NCBI RefSeq assembly: GCF_017876575.1
Contig: NZ_JAGIOE010000001.1
Location: 1,798,001-1,862,000, forward strand
Direction of reading: 5' to 3'
From: Paeniglutamicibacter psychrophenolicus
GTDB taxonomy: Bacteria; Actinomycetota; Actinomycetes; Actinomycetales; Micrococcaceae
DNA length: 64,000 nt
Under the pieces are notes generated by a model. That model worked only from the letters and a program-made list of their open reading frames with translations, did not search any database and was not told the origin of the DNA. This document shows positions 54,648 through 63,239 of the stretch, piece after piece. How positions within the stretch are numbered: position 1 is the first letter of the stretch; each line of letters opens with the position of its first letter. Made by a program: the position numbers and the translations under genes.

Positions 54648-55022
54648 CTAAACCAGCGGCAGTTCGGCCGACAGGTCCGCCCTCAGCCCGGAGGCGGTGA
54701 CCTTGCCCGTGGCCAGCGCGGCTTCCCAGCCGATCTTGCCCGATGCGAGCGCGAGCCAGATCGCCGCGGGCAGCTCGATGACGTTCGGGGGCGTGCCGCG
54801 GGTGTGCCGGGGACCCGGAATGCACTGGGTCACCCCGAAGGGCGGGACCCGCACCTCCACGGAGTTGCCTTCGGCCCGGCTGGCCAGTTCCTCCAGGGTG
54901 TAGCGCACCGCCATGGCGATGAGCGGGCGCGGCAGCGCGTCCGCCTGCGCCGCGTCGTTCTCGATCCAGCGGCGGAAGGCACGGTTGCCTTCGGCCGGAT
55001 CGATGCGTCGCTTGATGGCCAT
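54648..55022 (-). CDS. Sterol carrier (SCP2-like) family protein
   Basis: A 124-residue protein matching the short actinobacterial sterol-carrier-family domain: NRAFRRWIENDA, VRYTLEELASRAEGNSVEVR, VPPFGVTQCIPGPRHTRGTP and LPAAIWLALASGKIGWEAAL. It may bind a lipid or other hydrophobic ligand. Six bases separate it from the asparaginase gene, suggesting joint transcription. Confidence 0.82.
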   Translation of the reverse strand: MAIKRRIDPAEGNRAFRRWIENDAAQADALPRPLIAMAVRYTLEELASRAEGNSVEVRVPPFGVTQCIPGPRHTRGTPPNVIELPAAIWLALASGKIGWEAALATGKVTASGLRADLSAELPLV

Positions 55023-55028
55023 GGCTTC

Positions 55029-56036
55029 TCAGGAATCCAGCAGGTCCAGGACGGGGGAGGCCAGGCGCAGCGCACCCACCGGGAGCCCGCCGCCGAGCAC
55101 CGGCCGGGTCAGCTTGGCCAGGGTGTCGGTGAGCTGGTCGGTGGAAATGGCACCGGCGTTGGCCAGCAGCGTGAGCCCCAGCAGGTCGCCTCCGCGTCCC
55201 GAACCGTCGCTCATCTTCACCGCCACCGCGGTCCCGCATGGCGCTGCCAGCAGCAGCACGCCCTCGGCGCCGAGCTTGGCAATGACACCGAGGTCCTCCA
55301 TCACCACGGAGTTGGGCTTGCCGTGGCCCTGGACGGCCCACGGATAGTCGAGCATCGCGGTGGCAATCGTCGCCGCCCGCGCATCGGCATGCTTGTTGCC
55401 GGGGGCCTGGGCAAGCTTTGAGGCGGCACGGGCCAGCCCGGCCAGGGAGATCACCGGAACCGGCGCGCCGCAGCCGTCCACGCCCAGGTGCGCGATGGTT
55501 TCGCCGGCGTACTCCTCGATGACGCCGATGACCCGTTGCTGCACCGGGTGCCCGGGGGACAGATAGGTCTTGGTGTCCCACCCGTTCTCTGTGCACGCCC
55601 ACAGGAACGCGGCATGCTTCCCCGAGCAGTTGAAACTGATCGCGGACTTCCCAAGCCCCGCACGGATCCGCTCGGTGCGGGTTTCCTCGTGCGACGGCCA
55701 GGCGGCCGGGCACAACAGGTCGGCTTCCGACAGGCCGGCCTTGGCCAGCATGGAATCGACCACCTCCGTGTGTTCGGTGCTGCCGTCGTGGCTGGCGCAC
55801 GCCATGGCCACCTGCGCGCCGCGCAACGGGACCCCGCACTGCATGGAGGCCAAGGCCTGGAACGGCTTGAGCGCCGATCGCGGATACATCAGGGCATTGG
55901 GGTTTCCCAGGGAGTTGAGCACTTCGCCCGCGGCATTGACGACCACCGCTGTTCCGCGGTGGCGGGATTCAATGAAGCCGTTGCGCTCGAGCACAACGAG
56001 GTCCACGGTGTCGGAAGCAAGCAAGGTTTCGGCCAT
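55029..56036 (-). CDS. L-asparaginase II (thermolabile type)
   Basis: A 335-residue protein of the asparaginase II family found in actinobacteria and rhizobia, unrelated to AnsA/AnsB. It shows YPRSALKPFQALASMQCGV, ACASHDGSTEHTEVVDSMLA, NCSGKHAAFLWACTENGWDT and GVDGCGAPVPVISLAGLARA; the SALK and SGKH blocks carry the presumed catalytic residues. It hydrolyses asparagine to aspartate and ammonia. It starts 5 bases after the methyltransferase stop. Confidence 0.9.
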   Translation of the reverse strand: MAETLLASDTVDLVVLERNGFIESRHRGTAVVVNAAGEVLNSLGNPNALMYPRSALKPFQALASMQCGVPLRGAQVAMACASHDGSTEHTEVVDSMLAKAGLSEADLLCPAAWPSHEETRTERIRAGLGKSAISFNCSGKHAAFLWACTENGWDTKTYLSPGHPVQQRVIGVIEEYAGETIAHLGVDGCGAPVPVISLAGLARAASKLAQAPGNKHADARAATIATAMLDYPWAVQGHGKPNSVVMEDLGVIAKLGAEGVLLLAAPCGTAVAVKMSDGSGRGGDLLGLTLLANAGAISTDQLTDTLAKLTRPVLGGGLPVGALRLASPVLDLLDS

Positions 56037-56041
56037 GTGAC

Positions 56042-56662
56042 CTAGTTTACTGTCTGCCTAGGCTCCAGCAGCGCAACGACGAAGTCCGAGCCGGGCAGCA
56101 TGGGCCGCATGTCCCAGGTGGAAAAGAGGGTGTCGATCCGGAGCCCCGCAGCCGCAGCATCCTCCTTGAAGGTCTCCAGCGAGTAGCCCTTGAGCGGGGA
56201 GAATCCGACGACGAGCCGACCGGCCGGTGCCAGGTGGGCGGCCAGCGCGCCCAGCACGGTTCCGGCGGTCCCCGGGGCGACGAAGGCCAGGACGTTGCCC
56301 GGGGAGATCACCAGGTCGAAGCACTCGCGGTTTCCGGCCTCGTCACGGATATCCAGCGTTGCGAGGTTTCCCTCCAGCCAGCGCGAGCCGGGAAAATCGG
56401 CCCGGGCAGCGGCGAGCAGCTCGGCATCCAGGTCCACCCCGGTGACCCGGTGGCCGCGCGCGGCCAGCTCTCCGCCGACCCGGCCGGTCCCGCAACCGGC
56501 ATCCAGCACCCGTGAGCCGCGGGAAAGCATCGCATCGGCGAATCTTGCCTCGCCGTCAAGATCTGCGCCGGATGAGCGCAACTCGGCGAACCTGCCGATG
56601 TAGTTCCGGGCCTGGGCGGGGTCCCGGCGAGCCTGCTGCTGCCACTTGGTTTCCTGATCCAT
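56042..56662 (-). CDS. Class I SAM-dependent methyltransferase
   Basis: A 206-residue methyltransferase with the SAM-binding motif RVLDAGCGTGRVGGELAARG followed by VTGVDLDAELLAAA and FDLVISPGNVLAFV. The substrate is not predictable. The ATG at 56662 is chosen (MDQETKWQQQ); ATG 56674 is an alternative, and neither has a strong ribosome-binding site. It heads the minus-strand run that continues through asparaginase to purM. Confidence 0.87.
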   Translation of the reverse strand: MDQETKWQQQARRDPAQARNYIGRFAELRSSGADLDGEARFADAMLSRGSRVLDAGCGTGRVGGELAARGHRVTGVDLDAELLAAARADFPGSRWLEGNLATLDIRDEAGNRECFDLVISPGNVLAFVAPGTAGTVLGALAAHLAPAGRLVVGFSPLKGYSLETFKEDAAAAGLRIDTLFSTWDMRPMLPGSDFVVALLEPRQTVN

Positions 56663-56777
56663 ATACACGAGCATAGGCGGGACCGCCGGGCCTGACGGAG
56701 GCAAGGCCGGCGGCAATGCGTCGGGATCGCGACCCGGTGCGGGAACGGCCGGGCCAGACCCGGTAGGCTTAAGCCTC

Positions 56778-58064
56778 GTGAAGGTACTGGTTATTGGCCC
56801 CGGCGGCCGCGAACATGCACTGATCCGCGCTTTGGCTGCGGATCCCTACGTCTCCGACCTGCATTGCGCACCCGGCAATGCCGGGATTTCGCGTGATGTC
56901 ACCACCCACCAAATCGATGCCCAGGACCCCGCCGCGGTGGTGGCCCTGGCCCGCGAGCTGGGTTCGGAACTGGTCGTGGTCGGCCCCGAGGCACCGCTGG
57001 CGGCGGGTGTGGCCGACGCACTGCTGGCCGCAGGCATCCCCGTCTTCGGCCCCACCAAGGCGGCTGCCCAGCTGGAGGCCTCCAAGGCCTTCGCCAAGAC
57101 CGTCATGGCCGAGGCCGGCGTTCCCACCGCGATGGCCAAGGTCGCCACCAACACCGACGAGGCAGCCGCGGCGCTCGATGCCTTCGGGGCCCCCTACGTG
57201 GTCAAGGACGACGGACTGGCCGCCGGCAAGGGCGTGGTGGTCACCTCCGACCGCGCCGAGGCCCTGGCCCACGCCGAAACCTGCTTCGAAGCCGGCGGCA
57301 CCGTGGTCATCGAGGAATTCCTCGACGGACCCGAGGTCTCCCTCTTTGTGATCTGCGACGGCACCCACGCCGTCCCGCTGGCCCCGGCCCAGGACTTCAA
57401 GCGCATCTTCGATGGCGACGAGGGCCCGAACACCGGCGGCATGGGCGCCTACTCGCCGCTGCCGTGGCTGCCCGCCGGCTTCGTCGACGAGGTCATGGAC
57501 CGCGTTGCCTACCCGACGCTGCGCGACATGGAATCCCGCGGCACCCCCTTCACCGGGGTGCTCTACTGCGGCCTGGCCATCACCACGCGCGGGATCCGCG
57601 TGATCGAATTCAACGCACGCTTCGGCGACCCGGAAACCCAGGCAGTGCTCGCACGCCTGAAGACCCCGCTCGGTGCCCTGCTCATGGCCGCGGCCACGGG
57701 CGAGCTCGACGACGCCGAGCAGCTGCACTGGCGCCCCGAAACCGCCGTCGGCGTGGTAATGGCCGCCGAAAACTACCCGGAGGACCCCGTCAAGGGTGCC
57801 GCCATCCGCGGACTGGATGCGGCCGAGGCCCTCGAGGACGTCTCGGTGCTGCACGCCGGAACCACATCCAACGAGGCAGGGGAGGTCATCGTCGCCGGTG
57901 GCCGCGTGCTCGCGGTCGTTGGCCTGGGTGCCGACCTGCACGCAGCCCGCGACAAGGCCTACGCCGGGGTCGCAGCCATCTCCTGGGACGGTGCCCAGCA
58001 CCGCACCGACATCGCGTTGAAGGCCGCCAACGGCCAGATCAGCGTCGCGGAAGGAAGCAACTAA
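56778..58064 (+). CDS. purD: Phosphoribosylamine-glycine ligase
   Basis: A 428-residue ATP-grasp enzyme, step 2 of purine synthesis. It begins MKVLVIGPGGREHALIRALA, has LVVVGPEAPLAAGVADAL, the ATP-grasp segment YVVKDDGLAAGKGVVVTSDR, GPNTGGMGAYSPLPW and the metal-binding EFNARFGDPETQAVL. It is divergent from the methyltransferase gene (115 bases between starts) and is directly followed by purC. Confidence 0.97.
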   Translation: MKVLVIGPGGREHALIRALAADPYVSDLHCAPGNAGISRDVTTHQIDAQDPAAVVALARELGSELVVVGPEAPLAAGVADALLAAGIPVFGPTKAAAQLEASKAFAKTVMAEAGVPTAMAKVATNTDEAAAALDAFGAPYVVKDDGLAAGKGVVVTSDRAEALAHAETCFEAGGTVVIEEFLDGPEVSLFVICDGTHAVPLAPAQDFKRIFDGDEGPNTGGMGAYSPLPWLPAGFVDEVMDRVAYPTLRDMESRGTPFTGVLYCGLAITTRGIRVIEFNARFGDPETQAVLARLKTPLGALLMAAATGELDDAEQLHWRPETAVGVVMAAENYPEDPVKGAAIRGLDAAEALEDVSVLHAGTTSNEAGEVIVAGGRVLAVVGLGADLHAARDKAYAGVAAISWDGAQHRTDIALKAANGQISVAEGSN

Positions 58065-58970
58065 ATGTCAGGCCTGCAAACAGAAACCCTGGAACTTCCG
58101 GGCTGGACCCATTTCTACTCGGGCAAGGTCCGCGACCTGTACGTCCCGGCCGGTTCCTCCTTCGAGGAAACCGACCGCGTGCTGGTGGTCGCCTCCGACC
58201 GGATCAGCGCCTTCGACTTCGTGCTGGAGTCCGAGATCCCCGACAAGGGCAAGGTGCTCACGCAGCTGAGCCTGTGGTGGTTCGACCAGCTGGGCGAAAT
58301 CCCGAACCACGTGATCTCCACCGATGTCCCCGAGGCCGTCGCAGGGCGTGCCATGGTGTGCAAGAAGCTGGACATGTTCCCGATCGAGTGCATCGCCCGC
58401 GGCTACCTGACCGGCTCGGGCCTGGTGGAGTACAAGGAACGCCAGACCGTGTGCGCACTGCCGCTGAAGGGCGGCATGGTCGACGGTTCCAAGCTCGAAC
58501 CGGCGATCTTCACCCCCTCGGCCAAGGCCGAGGTCGGCGAGCACGACGAGAACATCACGTTCGAGGAAACCGCCGCACGCATCGGCGGCCAGCAGGCAGC
58601 GGACCTGCGCGACGCCACGCTGGCCCTGTACATGCGTGCCGAACAGATCGCCCGCACCCGCGGCATCATCCTGGCCGACACCAAGGTCGAGTTCGGCATC
58701 GATCCGTCCAACGGCGAGATCACCCTGGGCGACGAGGTGCTGACCCCGGATTCCTCGCGCTTCTGGGACGCCGAGACCTACGCTCCGGGCAAGGCCCAGC
58801 CCTCGTTCGACAAGCAGTTCGTGCGCGACTGGCTCACCTCGGATGCCTCCGGCTGGGACAAATCCTCGGGCGCCGAACCCCCGGCGTTGCCGGCGGACAT
58901 CATCGAGCGCACCCGCGGACGCTACATCGAGGCCTACGAGCGCCTGACCGGGCTCACCTTCACGGCCTAG
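58065..58970 (+). CDS. purC: SAICAR synthase
   Basis: A 301-residue SAICAR synthetase, step 8 of purine synthesis, of the long (yeast-like) type: HFYSGKVRDLYVPAGSSFEE, VASDRISAFDFVLESEIPDK, KKLDMFPIECIARGYLTGSG and IILADTKVEFGIDPSNGEIT are all present. Its ATG immediately follows the purD stop, so the two are coupled. A terminator follows 27 bases downstream. Confidence 0.97.
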   Translation: MSGLQTETLELPGWTHFYSGKVRDLYVPAGSSFEETDRVLVVASDRISAFDFVLESEIPDKGKVLTQLSLWWFDQLGEIPNHVISTDVPEAVAGRAMVCKKLDMFPIECIARGYLTGSGLVEYKERQTVCALPLKGGMVDGSKLEPAIFTPSAKAEVGEHDENITFEETAARIGGQQAADLRDATLALYMRAEQIARTRGIILADTKVEFGIDPSNGEITLGDEVLTPDSSRFWDAETYAPGKAQPSFDKQFVRDWLTSDASGWDKSSGAEPPALPADIIERTRGRYIEAYERLTGLTFTA

Positions 58971-59445
58971 CCGCCGCGTCGGGTCGTTGAACGACCGGGG
59001 GCCCGGAACCGCAACCTCGGATGCGGTTCCGGGCCCCCTGCTGCGTTAAGCGCCGGCCCTTGGCCTGGCCCGTGTCGGCATCGTCGCGCACGAGCACCAC
59101 CGTGCGCGCTGGGTTGGAGCTCGAGACCTCCACGATCTCGCCGGCGGCACCCGCGCCGCCGCACCCGGCGAACCGGTCCGGCTCGTTTTCCGCGGGATGG
59201 ACCAGGATGCAGGCGGTTGCCTTGTCGGTGGGGGTGCCCGCGAAATACCTTGTGCCCTCGTGGGCGGCCAGCAGGCGGATGCTTGCCGCATCGATGTCCC
59301 CGCCCATCGTGATGCCCGGCGGCAGCACATCCTCGGGGCCGGCGGCACTCTCCAGCTCGCCCACCCCGGTGTATCCGGAGCTGCCCGCCAACACCAATGC
59401 CGCACCCGGCAATCCCGCCACGGCCCCAAACCGATTCTTCCGCAC
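58960..59445 (-). pseudogene. Probably decayed lipoprotein gene
   Basis: A 161-residue frame reading MRKNRFGAVAGLPGAALVLA, then GSSGYTGVGELES, PEDVLPPGITMGGDIDAASI, GTPTDKATACILVHPAENEP, and SSNPARTVVLVRDDADTGQA. The hydrophobic leader ends LVLAGSSGYTG, exactly where a lipobox would need Cys (LAGC) and has Ser, and after DTGQA the text becomes basic and runs through the purC terminator into the purC stop. Both suggest a lipoprotein gene damaged at each end, with a frameshift near 59050. I do not know the family's function. Confidence 0.55.
58997..59038. terminator. Strong terminator of purDC
   Basis: A 17-base arm beginning GGGGGCCCGGAACC (58997-59013) pairs perfectly with 59022-59038 over the loop ACCTCGGA. 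It ends the purD-purC transcript. Confidence 0.8.
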
Positions 59446-59518
59446 ACCGAACCCCTAAGAACCCGTCGTTGCCGGCAATGCTGCCGCGAAAGCCGCGCCG
59501 ATTGCGCCCGGGGGCGGG

Positions 59519-61327
59519 TCAGACCAGCGAGTCCTTCCAAGCCTTGTGCAGGGCGGCGAAGCGGCCCGCCGAGCCGATCAGCTCGGCCGGGGACCCGTCC
59601 TCGACGATCTTCCCGTCGTGGACCACCAGCACCCGGTCGGCGATCTGCACGGTGGACAGGCGGTGCGCAATGATCAGCGCCGTGCGGTTGCCCAGCAGCG
59701 TCTGCAGGCCGCGCTGCACGGCCCGCTCGGAGGGGATGTCCAGCGAGCTGGTGGCCTCGTCGAGGATCAGCACCGCCGGGTCCGCCAGGAACGCCCGGGC
59801 GAAGGAGATCAGCTGGCGTTGCCCGGCCGAGACCCGCCCGCCACGCTTGTTCACGTCGGTGTCGTAGGCTTCGGGCAGCGCGGTGATGAACTCGTGGGCC
59901 CCCACCGCGCGGGCGGCCAGGATGATCTCCTCGATGCTGGCCCCGGGCTTGCCCAAGGCGATGTTCTCCGCCACCGTGCCGGAGAACAGGAACGACTCCT
60001 GGGTCACCATGACCACGTGCCGGCGCAGGTCGTCGTTGGCGATCTGGTCGATGGGCACCGAATCCAGGGTCAGCGTGCCGGAGCGCAGGTCGTAGAACCG
60101 GGCGATCAGCTTGGCCAGCGTGGACTTCCCCGCGCCGGTTTGGCCGACCACCGCCACGGTCTGCCCCGCCGGGATGTCCAGGTCGAAGCTGTCCATGATG
60201 ACCGGGCCGTCGCCGTAGCCGAAGACCGCGTCCTCGAACTTCAGTGCACCGGCCACCTCGCCCAGCGGCTGCGGCCTGGCCGGTTCCACCACGGTGGGGG
60301 ATTCCTCGAGCAGCCCGGAGACCTTTTCCAGGGCGGCCGTCGCTGCCTGCAGCGAGGAGTAGAACATGGCGATGTTCTCCACCGGCTGGAACACCCGCTT
60401 GGTGGCCAGCAGCAGGGCCACCAGCACGCCGACGGCCAGGGTGCCGTCCAGGATGCGGAATCCACCCCAGGCCAGCACCGCGGCCACCGACAGGTTCCCG
60501 ACGAGCACCAGGCCCGGCTGCAGCACCCCGAAGAGGTTGATGGAGCGGATGGAGTTGTCCCGGTATTCCCCGGCAACGGAGGCGTAGTTCGCGTCGTTGG
60601 CCTTCTCCTTGCGGAAGGCCTTGACCGCGCGGATGCCCGTCATGGTTTCCACGAAGGTGCCGATCAGCCGCGCGGAGACCACGCGCGACTCGCGGTAGAC
60701 GACCTCGCTACGGCGCTGGTACCAGCCAAAGAGCAGCGAGATGGGGATCGCGGCGATCATCACCACGATCCCGGAACGCCAGTCCAGCACGAAGATCGAG
60801 ATCAGCGTGAAGGTCACGAAGACGCAGGCGGAGACCAGCTCGGAGATGCCCTGGTCCAGCAGTTCGCGCAGCGTCTCCAGGTCGGAGGTCTGCCGGGAAA
60901 TGATGCGCCCGGAGGTGTACTTCTCGTGGAATTCCAGGCTCAGGCGCTGGGTGTGCCGAAAGACGCGCAGCCGCAGGTCCAGCAGCATCGCCTGGGAGAT
61001 CTTGGCGGTGCACAGCACGTACCAGCCCAACAGCGAGCCGGCCGTGATGGCGGAGAACACGTAGGCGCCGCCGGTGATGCCCAGGGCGGCGAGGTTGCCG
61101 CCGGTGACCTGCGGCAGGCCCCAGTCGATGGCCCAGGCGATGATGATGGGGAAGGAGGCGCGGGCGGCATTGGAGATGACCACCAGCACCACGGTTAGCA
61201 CCAGCATCGGCTTCTGCCTGGAGGCCAGGGTGGCCAGCAGCCGCCAGGAGCGGGTGCGCACGCGCTTGCGTTCGGCCGCGCTCAGGGTGATGGCGTCCTC
61301 GTTGGACACTCCGGTGTTCGTGCTCAT
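59519..61327 (-). CDS. ABC exporter, second subunit
   Basis: A 602-residue half-transporter: six membrane helices in the first 320 residues (ABC_membrane type 1 exporter fold), then an ATPase with Walker A GQTGAGKSTLAKLI (about residue 398), VSAGQRQLISFARA, Walker B AVLILDEATSSLD and the switch His in IIAHRLSTV. Signature VSAGQ departs slightly from LSGGQ. It pairs with the protein encoded just upstream to form a heterodimeric exporter. The genes overlap by four bases (ATGA). Confidence 0.93.
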   Translation of the reverse strand: MSTNTGVSNEDAITLSAAERKRVRTRSWRLLATLASRQKPMLVLTVVLVVISNAARASFPIIIAWAIDWGLPQVTGGNLAALGITGGAYVFSAITAGSLLGWYVLCTAKISQAMLLDLRLRVFRHTQRLSLEFHEKYTSGRIISRQTSDLETLRELLDQGISELVSACVFVTFTLISIFVLDWRSGIVVMIAAIPISLLFGWYQRRSEVVYRESRVVSARLIGTFVETMTGIRAVKAFRKEKANDANYASVAGEYRDNSIRSINLFGVLQPGLVLVGNLSVAAVLAWGGFRILDGTLAVGVLVALLLATKRVFQPVENIAMFYSSLQAATAALEKVSGLLEESPTVVEPARPQPLGEVAGALKFEDAVFGYGDGPVIMDSFDLDIPAGQTVAVVGQTGAGKSTLAKLIARFYDLRSGTLTLDSVPIDQIANDDLRRHVVMVTQESFLFSGTVAENIALGKPGASIEEIILAARAVGAHEFITALPEAYDTDVNKRGGRVSAGQRQLISFARAFLADPAVLILDEATSSLDIPSERAVQRGLQTLLGNRTALIIAHRLSTVQIADRVLVVHDGKIVEDGSPAELIGSAGRFAALHKAWKDSLV

Positions 61328-63150
61328 GCCCGTGGCCCGCCTTCCAGCACGTTGGTGTCTTCGTCTTCGAGGCTGGCGATCACGAAACGGTAGTGCTCGT
61401 TGCGTGCCAGCAGTTCCGAGTGCGTGCCGACGTCGTCGATCGCACCGTCCTTGAGCAGCGCCACCCGGTCGGCCAGGGCCACCGTGGAGGGCCGGTGGGC
61501 GACGATCAGCGTGGTGGTCCCGGCCAGCGTGATGCGCAGCTTTTCGGTGACGGCTTCCTCGGTGCGCACATCCAGTGCCGAGAGCGGGTCGTCGAGCACC
61601 AGCACGCGCGGCCGGGCGGCGATGGCCCGGGCCAGGGCGATGCGCTGGCGCTGGCCTCCGGAGAGCGAGAGCCCTTCCTCGCCGATGACGGTGTCCAGCC
61701 CCTCGGGCAGGGTGCGGGCGAACCCGGCCTGCGCGGTGTCGATGGCCTCGTTGAGCAGCGCCGCCAGCTGCTCCTCGGGGAGATCGGGGGCGCCGAGCAG
61801 CACGTTCTCGCGGATCGAGGAGGAAAACAGGATGGTGTCCTCGAAGGCGACGGCCACCGCGCGGCGCAGCTGGATCAGGTCCCAGTCGCGCACGTCGATC
61901 CCGTCGATCAGCACCCGCCCGGCGGTGACCTCGTGGAGCCGGGGGACCAGCGCCAGGAGCGTGGACTTGCCGGTGCCGGTCATGCCGACCAGGGCCATGG
62001 TCTCCCCGGGCCGGACCCGCAGGTCGACGCCGCGCAGCGTCGGGACTACGGTGCCGGCCGCGTCGGGGAAACTGAAGTGCACGTTGCGCAGCTCCAGCTC
62101 GCCGCGCCCGTTCGCCGGGGTGCGCGGATCCTGCGGGGAGGTGATGGTGTTGGGCGTGTCCATGACCTCGAAGTGGCGGTCCAGGGCGGTCTTGGTGGTC
62201 AGCGTCATGCCCAGCAGCATGCCCATGCCTTCGACCGGTCCGGCCAGCACGGTGGCGGTGGCGAAGTAGGCGACCAGGGCGCCGACGCTCAACTCTCCCT
62301 GGGCGGTGAGCCAGAGCCCGGCGACCAGGCCAAGGCCCAGGGTGGTTTCGGGGATCGCGACGACGTAGAGCAGGAAGCTGGCCAGGGTCCTGGCCTTGAC
62401 GACCTCGGTGTCGCGCAATTGCTTGGCCCGGGAGTTGAAGCCGTCGTACATGTGCCGGCCGCGGCCGAAGGCCTTGATGACGCGGATGCCGTGCACCGAT
62501 TCCTCCACCGCGGTGGCCAGGTCCCCGGCCTGGTCCTGGCTCAGCCGGCTGGCCGCGCGGTAGGTGTTGCGGAAGTAGAAGGCCTTGATGCTGATCGGGA
62601 TCGCCCCGGCCAGGTAGATGGCGCCGAGCACCCAGCTGGAGGAGAACATCAGCACCAGCCCGGTGATCACCGTGACGGTGGAGACGACCAGCATCAGGGC
62701 GCCGAAGGCCAGCCACCGGCGCAGCAGGCTCAAATCCGACATGGAGCGCGAGAGCAGCTGACCGGAGCCCCAGCGTTCGTGGAAGGCGACAGGAAGCTGC
62801 TGGAGGTGCTCGTAGAAGCGCACCCGCATCTGGGTTTCGAGGCGGGCGGCGGGGGTGATCACGAATTGCCGGCGCAGGAACACCAGCAGCGCCTCGAGGG
62901 CGCCCAGCCCCGCGACAAGGCCCACGGCAAGCCAAACCTCGGAGTCCTTGCCCTCGGGGTGCAGCACGTTGTTCACTAGCCAGGCCAGCACCTGGGGGAT
63001 GGTCAGGGCGACGATGCCTGCGGCCAGCGCACAGAGGAAGCCGAAGAAGAGCCGCGGCAGGATGGGCTTGACGAAGGGGGCGAGCCGGGCAAAGGTCCGG
63101 CCAAGCGTGGGTGTGCCCGCCGCGGGGGCGTGTCCTTGTTGTACTGCCAC
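61324..63150 (-). CDS. ABC exporter, first subunit
   Basis: A 608-residue half-transporter with six membrane helices and an ATPase carrying Walker A GMTGTGKSTLLALV, signature LSLSGGQRQRIALARA and Walker B VLVLDDPLSALD, where the catalytic Glu after the Walker B Asp is replaced by Asp (DD rather than DE). Such a degenerate site paired with a normal partner is typical of heterodimeric exporters (BmrCD or TM287/288-like), which pump lipids or drugs outward. The start is GTG. Confidence 0.93.
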   Translation of the reverse strand: MAVQQGHAPAAGTPTLGRTFARLAPFVKPILPRLFFGFLCALAAGIVALTIPQVLAWLVNNVLHPEGKDSEVWLAVGLVAGLGALEALLVFLRRQFVITPAARLETQMRVRFYEHLQQLPVAFHERWGSGQLLSRSMSDLSLLRRWLAFGALMLVVSTVTVITGLVLMFSSSWVLGAIYLAGAIPISIKAFYFRNTYRAASRLSQDQAGDLATAVEESVHGIRVIKAFGRGRHMYDGFNSRAKQLRDTEVVKARTLASFLLYVVAIPETTLGLGLVAGLWLTAQGELSVGALVAYFATATVLAGPVEGMGMLLGMTLTTKTALDRHFEVMDTPNTITSPQDPRTPANGRGELELRNVHFSFPDAAGTVVPTLRGVDLRVRPGETMALVGMTGTGKSTLLALVPRLHEVTAGRVLIDGIDVRDWDLIQLRRAVAVAFEDTILFSSSIRENVLLGAPDLPEEQLAALLNEAIDTAQAGFARTLPEGLDTVIGEEGLSLSGGQRQRIALARAIAARPRVLVLDDPLSALDVRTEEAVTEKLRITLAGTTTLIVAHRPSTVALADRVALLKDGAIDDVGTHSELLARNEHYRFVIASLEDEDTNVLEGGPRA

Positions 63151-63195
63151 CGGTGTCCGACCTCAATCCCCGCGCGCCAATTCGCTACTGGGAAT

Positions 63196-63225
63196 ACCCT
63201 ACAGTGTGGGGTTGGGATTGTTCAA
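63196..63225 (-). promoter_or_regulatory. Possible promoter of the ABC exporter operon
   Basis: On the minus strand TTGAAC (63225-63220) and TAGGGT (63201-63196) are separated by 18 bases, about 45 bases upstream of the exporter start codon. Spacing and sequence fit a housekeeping sigma factor. Confidence 0.45.
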
Positions 63226-63239
63226 TCAGAGGCGTCGGG

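Noticed and set aside
59519-63166. A single 1215-codon frame covering both ABC exporter genes.
   Set aside because: Only the part from 61327 onward reads as an exporter in this frame; the upstream part is the shadow of the first subunit, which is encoded in a different frame from 63150. The ATGA overlap shows two genes.
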